Shown here: in pieces, positions 8,485 through 16,245 of the stretch | How positions within the stretch are numbered: position 1 is the stretch's first letter | How the letters are laid out: each line of letters starts with the position of its first letter | Assembly: GCA_024518585.1 (NCBI GenBank) | Contig: JANIHI010000002.1 | Location: 124,001 to 188,000 of the forward strand | Reading direction: 5' to 3' | DNA from: Methanolinea sp. | GTDB lineage: Archaea; Halobacteriota; Methanomicrobia; Methanomicrobiales; Methanospirillaceae | Length of the DNA: 64,000 nt | Made by a program: the position numbers and the translations under genes | The notes under the pieces: generated by a model | The model's database searches: none | What the model was told of the DNA's origin: nothing | What the model saw: only the letters and a program-made list of their open reading frames with translations

Positions 8485-9762
8485 TTATGCCAGCCAGTTC
8501 TGGGAACGGATTGCATTGCGGTTCCTGACAACTGCAATGCCCCTCTCGATATCGGCCGGTTCGATGTGGTCCCGGTGATCCATGAGGGCAGAGAGAAGGG
8601 CCTCCTTGACCATGATACGGAGGTCCGCCCCGGAGAACCCATCGGTCCTCTCGGCGAGTGCCCCAAAGTCAGAGTCACACCGTATCCCGGCAGCGACCTT
8701 CTGGAGGATGGAGTGCCGCATCTCACGGTCCGGGAGTCCGAACTCGACGACTTCGTCGAACCGCCGCCACGCGGCCTCGTCGAGGAGCTGGGGATGGTTC
8801 GTGGCCCCGATCAGGAGCACACCGTGGCGGACAAGGCTCACCTGGTCTATGTTCTTGAGCAGGGAATTGACGGCCCTCTTCATGGCACCATGGTCATCGG
8901 TCACGCGGCTCTTTGCCACGAAGTCAAACTCATCGATGAAGAGGATGCAGGGAGAGAGCCCTTTTGCCAGCTCAAATATCCTGTCGATGTTCTTTGAGGT
9001 CTCCCCCAGGTACTGGGACGTGATCATCGAGAGCCGCACTTCGATGATGGGCATGTGGAGCTTCCGGGAGAGGGCAAGGGCAAGAGACGTCTTTCCCGTC
9101 CCCGGGGGACCCACGAAGAGGAGCTTTCCCACCTCGTGGATGCGATGTTTCCGCAGGACGTCGCGGTTCGTCCGGGCGACCTGGATCTTTCGGATGGTGG
9201 CCTCCTGCTCGGGGGTGCACACGAGGTCACCGTAGTCCTGCTCGACCTCCTCGGGGGCGCTCATGATGACGAGGTCGAGGGCATTTTTAAGGTGCTCGTC
9301 GGCAGCAACCATCTTTGCAATCCGGGACTGCAGGTACGCCCGGGAGTCCTCGATGGGTGGATTATGACTGCGCGCTCGCTCGTACGACACCCCGGCGGTT
9401 TTAATTTCCCCAAAAAAATAGGCAAGTGCCGGGTTTCTCTCGATAAAGGGCAGGCCGCCGGATTTGAGGAACCATCGCGCGGCGGGTTCGAGCGTGGTGA
9501 CCCTGATGCGCTGCCCGAAATCCTCGCAGGTGACGACAGGCGTCTCCTGGAGTTTCCGGCAGGCGTCGGTGATCCCAAGGCCCCTCCTGATCATTCCCTC
9601 GCTGACGGAAACCGGGCGCTTCACCTCCACGCTCCCGTCTGTTCCAAAGAGCGTCCTGCACTCGGGGGTCAGGTCATTGGCGTCCAGTGACGGGCGGGTA
9701 TTGAAAATTTCGGCAGTGAGGACGACCTCCATGAGCTTGAGGATCTCAGCGTCGACAGGCAT
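8485..9762 (-). CDS. AAA+ ATPase with unique N-terminal region
   Basis: 425 residues. One AAA+ module is clear: Walker A GPPGTGKT (218-225), Walker B LFIDEF (274-279), sensor-1 asparagine in GATNHP (N322), arginine fingers near R333/R334 and the C-terminal helical lid (SGADLR). It resembles the ATPase domain of Vps4/FtsH/proteasome-regulator proteins but lacks transmembrane, protease or coiled-coil proteasome features. Residues 1-170 match nothing I recognise. Co-transcribed with the downstream PhnP-like gene. Function unknown; unfoldase or remodelling activity is the generic inference. Confidence 0.85.
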   Translation of the reverse strand: MPVDAEILKLMEVVLTAEIFNTRPSLDANDLTPECRTLFGTDGSVEVKRPVSVSEGMIRRGLGITDACRKLQETPVVTCEDFGQRIRVTTLEPAARWFLKSGGLPFIERNPALAYFFGEIKTAGVSYERARSHNPPIEDSRAYLQSRIAKMVAADEHLKNALDLVIMSAPEEVEQDYGDLVCTPEQEATIRKIQVARTNRDVLRKHRIHEVGKLLFVGPPGTGKTSLALALSRKLHMPIIEVRLSMITSQYLGETSKNIDRIFELAKGLSPCILFIDEFDFVAKSRVTDDHGAMKRAVNSLLKNIDQVSLVRHGVLLIGATNHPQLLDEAAWRRFDEVVEFGLPDREMRHSILQKVAAGIRCDSDFGALAERTDGFSGADLRIMVKEALLSALMDHRDHIEPADIERGIAVVRNRNAIRSQNWLA

Positions 9763-9806
9763 GTCTATAACTCAATAAATTTCTCCTGGAATTGTTTAAG
9801 GGTATC

Positions 9807-10682
9807 TCACCGGGTCGTCACGATGCACCCGTCGGCAGTGACGACGAGCGTGTGCTCGGCCTGGGACACGAGCGATCCGGGCTTGTCAGACAGAACGGGG
9901 TAGGAGCGGATGAGCCCCTCCCTCATGAGTACCCGGAGGGCGATCTCCCTCCGGGAGTCCTCCAGCCACCGTCGGGAAAATGGCAGCCCGCGGCGTGGCC
10001 TGATCTCATCGAGGACTTTCCGGGCGGCAGGCAGGCGCACGGGCTTTAGGGAGACCTGCTGGTATATCTCGGTCCGGGGCTTCTCGCTCACCTGCCCCGT
10101 CCCGGAACTGGCGAACGGTTCGATGGCAAAGACCATCCCTTCCCTGATGACTGCGCCTCCGTGGAGCCGCACGTTGGGGATGGTGGGGGGCGTGTGTATC
10201 TGGAAGCGGTCCAGCCCGTGGCCCGTGAGGTTTATGACGGGGCAAAATCCCATTGACTCTATCTCCTGCTGGATTGCAGCTCCCAGTTCCCCGGTTGTCA
10301 CGCCCGGCCTAACCAGAGAGAGTGCCCGCTCCAGGCCCCGCCGCGACGCCAGAACGAGTGGGCTGTTGTCCCCCAGGTCGACCGTGGTTGCGCAGTCCGC
10401 GATGCACCCCTCGATGTGCACTCCAAGGTCAATCTTGACGACATCCCCTTTCACAAAGACCCTTTCATCCCCCGGGGACGCCGTATCGTGGGCTGCATCC
10501 TCGTTCCGCGAAACGTTCAGGGGAAAGGCAAGGCCTGCGCCGGCATCAAGGACCATCGATTCAACCCTCTCGACGAGGTCAAGGATCCGCACCCCCTCGC
10601 GGATCTCGGCGGCACCCTTCGAAAGGACGGCCCTCGCAATCTTTCCTGCCTCGATATAGAGGTCCAGTTCCCCGTCTTCCAT
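9807..10682 (-). CDS. map: Methionine aminopeptidase, type II
   Basis: Removes N-terminal methionine from new proteins. 291 residues. The pita-bread metal ligands are visible: D85 (KIDLG), D96 (IADCA), H155 (GHGLD), E188 (AIEPFA) and E276 (QAEHT). The roughly 60-residue helical insert between H155 and the C-terminus (KVLDEIRPRRGLPFSRRWL) marks type II, the archaeal/eukaryotic form. Begins 3 bases after the stop of the upstream M24 peptidase gene, forming a two-gene operon of related folds. Confidence 0.96.
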   Translation of the reverse strand: MEDGELDLYIEAGKIARAVLSKGAAEIREGVRILDLVERVESMVLDAGAGLAFPLNVSRNEDAAHDTASPGDERVFVKGDVVKIDLGVHIEGCIADCATTVDLGDNSPLVLASRRGLERALSLVRPGVTTGELGAAIQQEIESMGFCPVINLTGHGLDRFQIHTPPTIPNVRLHGGAVIREGMVFAIEPFASSGTGQVSEKPRTEIYQQVSLKPVRLPAARKVLDEIRPRRGLPFSRRWLEDSRREIALRVLMREGLIRSYPVLSDKPGSLVSQAEHTLVVTADGCIVTTR

Positions 10683-10685
10683 GGC

Positions 10686-11813
10686 TCACACGACCAGTTC
10701 TCTCTGGTAACGGGTCAGCGGGGAAAAACCTCTCCGCCTGACCACACCGGTGTTCTCAAGGCGAACGCCTCCCGTTCCCGGGAAATAGAGGCCGGGTTCA
10801 TCTGTCACGACGTTCCCTTCCCGGAGTGTCCCACCGGCAGGCCCAAGGCCCGGGCCCTCGTGGACTTCAAGACCCACGCCATGCCCGAGGTTATGCACAA
10901 ATCCCCGCGTGCCGCTCTCGTACCCGGCGTCCCGGAAGAAATCCACGACGGCCTGGTGCACGGAAGCACCGGGAACCCCGGGGCGGATGAGCCGTGCCGC
11001 CAGGTCCTGGGCACCCCTCACAGCCTCAAACATCTCTGCTATCTCGGCAGACGGCTCCCCGCGGGAGACGGTTCGTGTCATGTCAGAGTAATACCCTGTC
11101 TTTTCGTCGCGGGGGAAAACGTCTATCACGATGGGCTGGCCTGCCTCGAGCTGGCCCTGGCCCCTCTCGTGGGGAATGGCAGTCTCCCTGCCGCACGCGA
11201 CGATCGTGTCGGTGGCTATGCAGCCGTTCCGTATGATGACCTGGTGCATGGCAGACCGGACCATCGAGGACGTGAGGGGCACTGCCCCGGAAAAGAGCAG
11301 CCCCTTCCTCTCCCGTGCCTTGGCGATCAGCCGTATTCCCCTGTCCATTGCCTTATCGCAGACGTGCTGGACATGCCGGATTCGTGCGACCTCAAAGGAC
11401 GTCTTGACCTCCCGCATGCCTGAAAGGACAACCCTGTCCACCTCGACCCTCCTCTCCCGTGCAAGTTCGCATCCCAGGGCATAGGGAAACCCGGGGGGAA
11501 CAAGGATTGCGCCGTCGACGAGTCCCAGGACCACGCGTGCCAGGGCCCGCCAGGGGTCCTTTTCTTCTTTCTGTACCTCGAAAAAGCCGGCCTCGGCACG
11601 GGACATGACAGAGGCCGTTGCCTCCCGCGATGCCCTCTCGTATTCCATCTGCGGGACGACGATGACTCCCCGCTCACCCGCTTTCCGGATGAAGAGGACC
11701 GGGTCCGACGTGGAAAACCGGGTCAGGTACCGGATGTTTGCGTCCTCTGAAGAGCCATACGCCACGAGAGCCCCGAACTGCCCCTGGAGGAGTGCCTCCT
11801 CGATGGCGTCCAT
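10686..11813 (-). CDS. Xaa-Pro peptidase family protein (M24B)
   Basis: Metallopeptidase of the aminopeptidase P/prolidase family, 375 residues from ATG 11813. An N-terminal creatinase-like domain (about 1-130) precedes the pita-bread domain with metal ligands in VIDVFPRDEKTGYYSDMTRT (two Asp), HNLGHGVGLEVHEGP (His), TDEPGLY and RLENTG (two Glu). The frame could extend 10 codons to a TTG, but that would run into the promoter AT block at 11841-11856. Likely role is turnover of proline-containing peptides. Transcribed with map. Confidence 0.9.
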   Translation of the reverse strand: MDAIEEALLQGQFGALVAYGSSEDANIRYLTRFSTSDPVLFIRKAGERGVIVVPQMEYERASREATASVMSRAEAGFFEVQKEEKDPWRALARVVLGLVDGAILVPPGFPYALGCELARERRVEVDRVVLSGMREVKTSFEVARIRHVQHVCDKAMDRGIRLIAKARERKGLLFSGAVPLTSSMVRSAMHQVIIRNGCIATDTIVACGRETAIPHERGQGQLEAGQPIVIDVFPRDEKTGYYSDMTRTVSRGEPSAEIAEMFEAVRGAQDLAARLIRPGVPGASVHQAVVDFFRDAGYESGTRGFVHNLGHGVGLEVHEGPGLGPAGGTLREGNVVTDEPGLYFPGTGGVRLENTGVVRRRGFSPLTRYQRELVV

Positions 11814-11840
11814 ATGCAGGGATGGTGGGATGCAATCCCA

Positions 11841-11856
11841 CAAGTACTTTTATTTC
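11841..11856. promoter_or_regulatory. Shared AT-rich promoter core between the M24B gene and the small membrane gene
   Basis: CAAGTACTTTTATTTC lies in a 61-base gap. On the minus strand it is 28-43 bases from ATG 11813, on the plus strand 19-34 bases from ATG 11875. It is the only TATA-like block, so both leaderless transcripts probably use it. Confidence 0.5.
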
Positions 11857-11874
11857 GGCGTTGACATTCCTGTC

Positions 11875-12102
11875 ATGGACGCGGCGGCCAGGGAGCAGTT
11901 CCGGTGGAAATTTTACAGGCTGGCACTCCTCCTCAACGGGGTCATCCTGGTTTTTGCCATCGGGTTCGTCGTTTTTTTCAAGGTCCCGGCACCCCTGGGC
12001 CCACCCCTCGCTGGTGCCTTTCTCGTCCTGGCGGGGGTCCTGGCCCTCTATTTCCAAAGGCAGTACAGCGCGACACGGAGGTGGCTGGATGACCATGCAT
12101 AG
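11875..12102 (+). CDS. Small two-helix membrane protein, unknown function
   Basis: 75 residues from ATG 11875. An amphipathic, positively charged start (REQFRWKFYR) precedes two hydrophobic helices at about 16-36 and 43-60, with a charged C-terminus. I do not recognise a family. The distance to the upstream TATA block supports this start. It is followed 33 bases later by a winged-helix gene on the same strand, so the two probably form an operon; a membrane partner of the regulator is possible but unproven. Confidence 0.6.
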   Translation: MDAAAREQFRWKFYRLALLLNGVILVFAIGFVVFFKVPAPLGPPLAGAFLVLAGVLALYFQRQYSATRRWLDDHA

Positions 12103-12135
12103 ACAACTGTCAGGGGACAAGGGGGGAAAACCGGT

Positions 12136-12435
12136 GTGATCGGGAAGGTAAAGAGCGAAATAGAACTCGTCCAGAGGCATATCCAGGTCCTCCGGGCCGT
12201 CGTCTCGAACCAGCCGATCGGAATCATGAAGCTCTCGGAACTCCTGGACCTCCCTGTCCATCGGATCCGCTATTCACTCCGGGTCCTCGAACAGATGGGG
12301 TATATCCAGGCATCCCCTTCCGGGGCCGTTGCGACATCCCGAAGCGAGGAACTCCTCGGGGGACTCGACTCCGAGATAGACGAGATGATTGCGCTGCTCG
12401 TCCGGATGAAACACCAGGGAGACCGGGGGCAATAG
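12136..12435 (+). CDS. Winged-helix DNA-binding protein
   Basis: 99 residues starting from GTG 12136, with a G-rich run just upstream. The segment IGIMKLSELLDLPVHRIRYSLRVLEQMGYIQ (about 28-58) is a helix-turn-helix with recognition helix, followed by a wing (SGAVATS) and a C-terminal helix that may dimerise. Archaeal regulators of this size usually bind DNA as dimers. Target unknown; co-transcribed with the small membrane protein. Confidence 0.7.
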   Translation: MIGKVKSEIELVQRHIQVLRAVVSNQPIGIMKLSELLDLPVHRIRYSLRVLEQMGYIQASPSGAVATSRSEELLGGLDSEIDEMIALLVRMKHQGDRGQ

Positions 12436-12497
12436 GGTGGGGAGGAGGGGCTTTCCCATCCCCAGGCATCCGCTACCTTTAACACTGCCAAGGGTAA

Positions 12498-12507
12498 CCT
12501 ATAAAGG
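12498..12507 (+). promoter_or_regulatory. TATA box for tRNA-Asn
   Basis: CCTATAAAGG ends 12 bases before the mature tRNA 5' end, giving a very short 5' leader. The CAT tRNA 13 bases downstream of tRNA-Asn has no TATA of its own and is probably co-transcribed. Confidence 0.5.
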
Positions 12508-12519
12508 CATACCAGGCGT

Positions 12520-12592
12520 GCCGCCATAACTCAGTTGGTAGAGTGGCTGGCTGTTAACCAGCATGTCACAGGTTCGAGTCCTGTTGGCGGCG
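12520..12592 (+). tRNA. tRNA-Asn (GTT)
   Basis: Cloverleaf folds cleanly: acceptor GCCGCCA with TGGCGGC, anticodon stem GCTGG/CCAGC enclosing CTGTTAA (anticodon GTT), T-loop TTCGAGT, discriminator G. No CCA encoded and no intron. Confidence 0.96.
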
Positions 12593-12605
12593 CTTTTTCA
12601 TGCCC

Positions 12606-12680
12606 GGGCCCGTAGCTTAGTCCGGTCAGAGCGCCCGGCTCATAACCGGGCGGTCATGCGTTCAAATCGCATCGGGCCCA
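12606..12680 (+). tRNA. tRNA with CAT anticodon, probably tRNA-Ile2 (or elongator Met)
   Basis: Acceptor GGGCCCG with CGGGCCC, discriminator A, anticodon stem CCCGG/CCGGG around CTCATAA. It is not an initiator by its D-arm and acceptor. Acceptor stem and anticodon stem are identical to those of the tRNA-Ile(GAT) at 26841-26914, which argues that this is the AUA-reading Ile tRNA whose C34 is modified to agmatidine in archaea, not elongator Met. Sequence alone does not settle it. Confidence 0.9.
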
Positions 12681-12741
12681 TTTCAGACCGCCATCTCCAG
12701 CCGGGAAAAGGTTTGTATGGAGTGCCGTGCAAGTTCCGGGT

Positions 12742-13770
12742 ATGAAGTGCCCGGTCTGTGGCGGTGACTGCATCGAGGACGCACAGGCCGTCATGGACAG
12801 AGTACCTGGTATTTTCTCCCCCTGCCCCCATTGCAGTTATCGCGTCCTCGACAAGAACGCACCCCCGCCGGGCAGGACGTACGGACCTCCGTGCAGCTGC
12901 GGGAAGCGGTTCATCGACGAGGTATTTGCCCATCTCTACGTGATCCTGGTGGAAGAGGGTGTATTTTCCGGGAAGGAACCGTTGAAGGCGACCGGTATGC
13001 CCCTGATACACCCGGGCTTCTTCACGACCGGCCCCCCGTTCCTTCCCCCCAATTCCCTCGTCCTCGTTTCACCGGTTGTGACACCGGGTGCCGCCGCGAG
13101 GATGGTCTATGAGGTCCCCGAGGTCCGCGGCATCGTGAAGTCAGGAGACTTCGTACCAGGGGCCGTCGACCCGGCACTTGCCCGGCCGCCGCGGACCTAT
13201 GACCTGCTTGCCGGGTGCGACGTCCGGGCAGGGATCTTTCCCACTTCGGCCGGCCCCCTCGTCATCTTCACCCAGCAGTCCCAGATGCACATCGAGTTCC
13301 CGAGGCCGCGCAATCCCAAGATCGAGTCAGTGGAAAGGGTGATTGCCCAGGCGACCCCCCGGTGGTTTGTTGATGCGTGTGCGGGCTCGGGGACGCTGGG
13401 GCTCTGTGCTGCACGGCATGGCGTCAAAAACGTCGTCTTGAACGATGCCTGGTATGCAGCCGCGTTCTGGTCTGCCCAGAACATCATCGTGAACAGGGCC
13501 TTTTTCAGGGTGGACGAGGTCACGCAGCACCTCTCGTATAGTGCGATGAAGGACGGCCAGGTCTCCCGGGAACCCGTCCTTGTTGCACATACCCGTGGTG
13601 ACCAGTCGCTCTCTGTCTATTGGGGGGATTTCCGGGAGCTCTATCGCGTCCTGCCACCGGAACCGGTCTGCACCGTTCTCGATCTCTTCGATAAATCTGA
13701 CAGGGAAGCAAACAGGCAGGTTATGAGGGAGTGGCAGAGTCGTGTGCCCGGCGAGGTATTTATCCCCTAG
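12742..13770 (+). CDS. Zinc-ribbon protein with SAM-methyltransferase-like domain
   Basis: 342 residues from ATG 12742. The N-terminus carries paired cysteines (CPVCGGDC, CPHC, then CSCG) typical of metal ribbons. The C-terminal half has a class I methyltransferase-like motif I, VDACAGSGTLGLCAARHG (about 214-231), and the following NDAW acidic/aromatic position. The middle part, with VSPVV and PRTYDLLAG, matches nothing I know. Possible substrates include RNA or protein. The last codons overlap the SRP RNA promoter. Family membership of the methyltransferase half is moderately sure; function unknown. Confidence 0.7.
   Translation: MKCPVCGGDCIEDAQAVMDRVPGIFSPCPHCSYRVLDKNAPPPGRTYGPPCSCGKRFIDEVFAHLYVILVEEGVFSGKEPLKATGMPLIHPGFFTTGPPFLPPNSLVLVSPVVTPGAAARMVYEVPEVRGIVKSGDFVPGAVDPALARPPRTYDLLAGCDVRAGIFPTSAGPLVIFTQQSQMHIEFPRPRNPKIESVERVIAQATPRWFVDACAGSGTLGLCAARHGVKNVVLNDAWYAAAFWSAQNIIVNRAFFRVDEVTQHLSYSAMKDGQVSREPVLVAHTRGDQSLSVYWGDFRELYRVLPPEPVCTVLDLFDKSDREANRQVMREWQSRVPGEVFIP
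13754..13763 (+). promoter_or_regulatory. TATA box of the SRP RNA gene
   Basis: AGGTATTTAT lies inside the last six codons of the methyltransferase gene, about 22-31 bases before the first paired base of the SRP RNA. No other AT-rich block is available. Confidence 0.5.
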
Positions 13771-13784
13771 GGCCCCATATGGTA

Positions 13785-14098
13785 CGGGGACTAGCCCGGG
13801 TGGCCCGGCGTCACCTGTAACCCGAAACCGTCGGCATGCGGGGGGCGAAGTTCGAGGAAGGCAGTACCGGGCTGTCTCTGAGCGGTATGGGCCAACGTTG
13901 AAACCTCGTCCCATGAGGTCGGTGGACAGGACCCAGGACCCCGGAGGGGGTCTCTTGGCCTGTTGTCGCGGGGACCGGTCCAGGCCCGGAAGGGAGCAGA
14001 CTCACCGTGAACATTCGGCGCCCATGGGGGTGCGGGGCGGAGGAGGAACGTGCCGTGAGGGGACGGCAATCGGGCTGTCGACCGAGAACGTGTCCCCA
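13785..14098 (+). ncRNA. ffs: 7S RNA (signal recognition particle RNA)
   Basis: RNA of the archaeal SRP, binding SRP54 and SRP19. The helix 8 hallmark CCAGGCCCGGAAGGGAGCAG (13980-13999) with its GGAA tetraloop and GCAG asymmetric loop is unmistakable. Alu-domain elements CACCTGTAACCCGAAACC and the distal TGCCGTGAGGGGACGG are present. The ends pair: GGGGAC (13786-13791) with GTCCCC (14092-14097), and AGCCCG (13793-13798) with CGGGCT (14071-14076), as expected of archaeal helices 1 and 5. Total about 314 bases, normal length. Exact ends are estimated from pairing. Confidence 0.95.
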
Positions 14099-14122
14099 AT
14101 TTTCCCAAAGTGAGCTGAGCGG

Positions 14123-15073
14123 ATGTCAAAAGTGACCATTATTGGTGCGACCGGGAACGTCGGTTCTTTTTGTGCCCACACGATCGGTCACATCCCGTAC
14201 ATTGACGAGATCCTGCTCTATGGCAGGGTGGGCCGGGAGAGTGTCCTCTCTGGCATCACGAAGGACCTCATCGATTCTTTTGCCGCATCCGGAGATGCTG
14301 TTGACCTCTCCTGGACAACAGACCTCGCGGATGCCCACGATTCTGACGTTGTCGTCTGCACGGCAGGAGTCCCCCGCAGGCCCGGCCAGGACCGGCTCGA
14401 CCTCGCCGTCGATAATGCCCGTATCGTTGCGGAAGCCGCAGGGAGCATCGGGGACCATGCCCCGGACGCAATGATCCTCATGGTCACCAACCCCGTCGAC
14501 GTCATGACGTCGGTTGCCCTCCGGTATTCACGGATGCCTCCGCACCAGGTCTTTGGTCTTGGCACGCACCTTGATTCCATGCGGCTCAAGTCCCTGATAG
14601 CCCGCCACTTCAGGGTCCACGTCAGCGAGGTCCATACCCGCATCATCGGGGAACACGGGGATTCCATGGTGCCTCTCTGGTCAGCAACAACGATCGGCGG
14701 GATCCAGATCGCGAACCTCCCTGCTTTCAAGGGGCTCCCGATGGACGAGATCATGGAACGGGTCAGGTCAAGCGGGGAAGAGATCATCAGGAACAAGGGA
14801 GCAACAGTCTATGGGCCGGGCGAGGCGATTGCAACGCTGGTCCGCACAGCCCTTGGAAACGAGAACCGTATCCTCACCGTCTCTGCATACATCCGGAGTG
14901 AAGTTCACGGGATCGGGGACGTGTGCATCGGTGTCCCGGCGAGGATAAACAGGCAGGGCGTCTTTCCCGTCTCCATCAAGATAGCAGAGGACGAGGTCAC
15001 CCTCTTCCGTCAGTCCGTGGAAAAGATCCGCACCATCACCGGGACCATCATGGAAAAACTGGGAAAAATGTGA
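14123..15073 (+). CDS. mdh: Malate dehydrogenase (NAD(P)-dependent, LDH-like)
   Basis: Interconverts malate and oxaloacetate in the incomplete reductive TCA branch of methanogens. 316 residues. Motifs: nucleotide fold IGATGNVGSFCAH (8-20), TAGVPRRPGQDRLDL with the active-site loop arginine pair typical of malate specificity, VTNPVDV, and the catalytic GEHGDSMVP. The loop after the second strand reads YGRVGRES, lacking a lone Asp, which fits NADP use, but that is only an inference. Start ATG 14123, 25 bases after the SRP RNA end. Confidence 0.93.
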   Translation: MSKVTIIGATGNVGSFCAHTIGHIPYIDEILLYGRVGRESVLSGITKDLIDSFAASGDAVDLSWTTDLADAHDSDVVVCTAGVPRRPGQDRLDLAVDNARIVAEAAGSIGDHAPDAMILMVTNPVDVMTSVALRYSRMPPHQVFGLGTHLDSMRLKSLIARHFRVHVSEVHTRIIGEHGDSMVPLWSATTIGGIQIANLPAFKGLPMDEIMERVRSSGEEIIRNKGATVYGPGEAIATLVRTALGNENRILTVSAYIRSEVHGIGDVCIGVPARINRQGVFPVSIKIAEDEVTLFRQSVEKIRTITGTIMEKLGKM

Positions 15074-15119
15074 TATCTGTTGCCCCCGTCCAGGGGCACA
15101 CGCAAAGGGTCTCTGCCTT

Positions 15120-15377
15120 TCAGGTGAGCGTGACTTCTGTTATCTCGGCCCGTTCGACACCGGGTATTTTCTGTATAGCGGCTTCAACAGCATCACTCTC
15201 GCCGGCAGCGTCGTTGACGAGAGCCGCGACTTTGAGTGCCTTGAGACCAAACCCTATCGGTTCCTCGCGGATGTCCCGAACTGCAGGTACCTGGCGGGAG
15301 ATTTCCTCCTTTAACCGTGTTATATCCACGTCGGGAGACTCCGGCATGACCCTGATGATAATCGCGACAGTGCCCAT
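15120..15377 (-). CDS. aEF1-beta, translation elongation factor 1 beta
   Basis: Nucleotide exchange factor for EF1-alpha. 85 residues, the short archaeal form consisting only of the catalytic ferredoxin-like domain (GTVAIIIRVMPESPDVDI at the start, IGFGLKALKVAALVND in the middle). Starts 3 bases after the stop of the Zn-ribbon gene, so they are co-transcribed, a pairing conserved across archaea. Confidence 0.95.
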   Translation of the reverse strand: MGTVAIIIRVMPESPDVDITRLKEEISRQVPAVRDIREEPIGFGLKALKVAALVNDAAGESDAVEAAIQKIPGVERAEITEVTLT

Positions 15378-15380
15378 GGT

Positions 15381-15542
15381 TCACGGCCCCGCAAACCCGC
15401 ACTTGGGACAGACGTACGGGATACTCTGTTCCCGGCAGCGGTAACATCTCCTGATCTCATACCCGCACTTCGGGCAACCAAACTCTGTTGCGCCCCTCTC
15501 GGCAAGCGGCGAACTGCATGAGGTACATTTTCTGATCGGCAT
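15381..15542 (-). CDS. Zn-ribbon RNA-binding protein of translation (COG2888 type)
   Basis: 53 residues, beginning MPIRKCTSCSSPLAERG and ending CPKCGFAGP. Four CxxC pairs (CTSC, CPKC, CYRC, CPKC) make two zinc ribbons. This tiny protein is encoded just before aEF1-beta in most archaea and is predicted to bind RNA during translation; the direct function is not established. ATG 15542, stop TGA ends at 15381, then 3 bases to the aEF1-beta ATG. Confidence 0.92.
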   Translation of the reverse strand: MPIRKCTSCSSPLAERGATEFGCPKCGYEIRRCYRCREQSIPYVCPKCGFAGP

Positions 15543-15587
15543 GAAACCCTCCTCTCAAAGTGTCTCATATTATCTCTCCTGAAACAC

Positions 15588-16175
15588 TTAAAAGCCGATG
15601 GTCGTACCGATAGTCTCTTTTCCCGAGAGCACTGCCCGGATTCTTTCGGGGTGCCGCCCCGAAATAACCATGGCGGGTATTTTTTTGCCGAGCACGTACC
15701 CCAGGAACGAAAGGTCGACGTCCCCCGTGGGGACCGGCGAGTCAACGCGGGGGAGGAGCCTGCCACCGGAACGTATCCCGTCGACGGACTTGAGGAGGAC
15801 GAGGGGAACGCCGAGGGTATGGGCACACCAGGCAGCAATCGTGTCGGATGTCACGTCCCACGTGTGGGGGAGGGGGTCGTGGGACCGAAGGACAGAATAG
15901 GGGAGCAGGATAGTGGGCCGGGGGGGGAGAGACAGGGTATCGGTCACGGGCAGGCCCGTGACGGAGAGGTACCACCCGTACTGTTCCATGGCAGAGATGG
16001 CCATCCAGTGGGCCGCCGTACCCCCGACGCCCATCTCCCGGACGGTACGGGCAAAGGGTCCCCCGCCGGGGACAATGAGGACGGGCAGGTCCAGGCTCTT
16101 TAAGAGGGTGCAGACCACGCGGGAACGGGCATGGAGGCTCCCGCCAATCTTGAAGACCAGGGGGGGGACGATCAC
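15588..16175 (-). CDS. mfnE: MfnE, amino acid kinase of methanofuran synthesis
   Basis: Phosphorylates [5-(aminomethyl)furan-3-yl]methyl phosphate to the diphosphate for coupling with tyramine-glutamate in methanofuran synthesis (family knowledge). 195 residues, short for an amino acid kinase, as typical for MfnE. Visible: FKIGGSL phosphate loop (8-14), IVPGGGPFA, and the nucleotide-binding LLKSVDGI. GTG start at 16175. Methanofuran is the entry C1 carrier of the pathway in which Mtd and Mer act. It stands alone. Confidence 0.85.
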   Translation of the reverse strand: MIVPPLVFKIGGSLHARSRVVCTLLKSLDLPVLIVPGGGPFARTVREMGVGGTAAHWMAISAMEQYGWYLSVTGLPVTDTLSLPPRPTILLPYSVLRSHDPLPHTWDVTSDTIAAWCAHTLGVPLVLLKSVDGIRSGGRLLPRVDSPVPTGDVDLSFLGYVLGKKIPAMVISGRHPERIRAVLSGKETIGTTIGF

Positions 16176-16245
16176 GTGAATCCCTCCCTTGTATCGTGGG
16201 AAATTTCAGCAGGTTAATGCATCGTTCGATCCCAACCCTTTGCCC

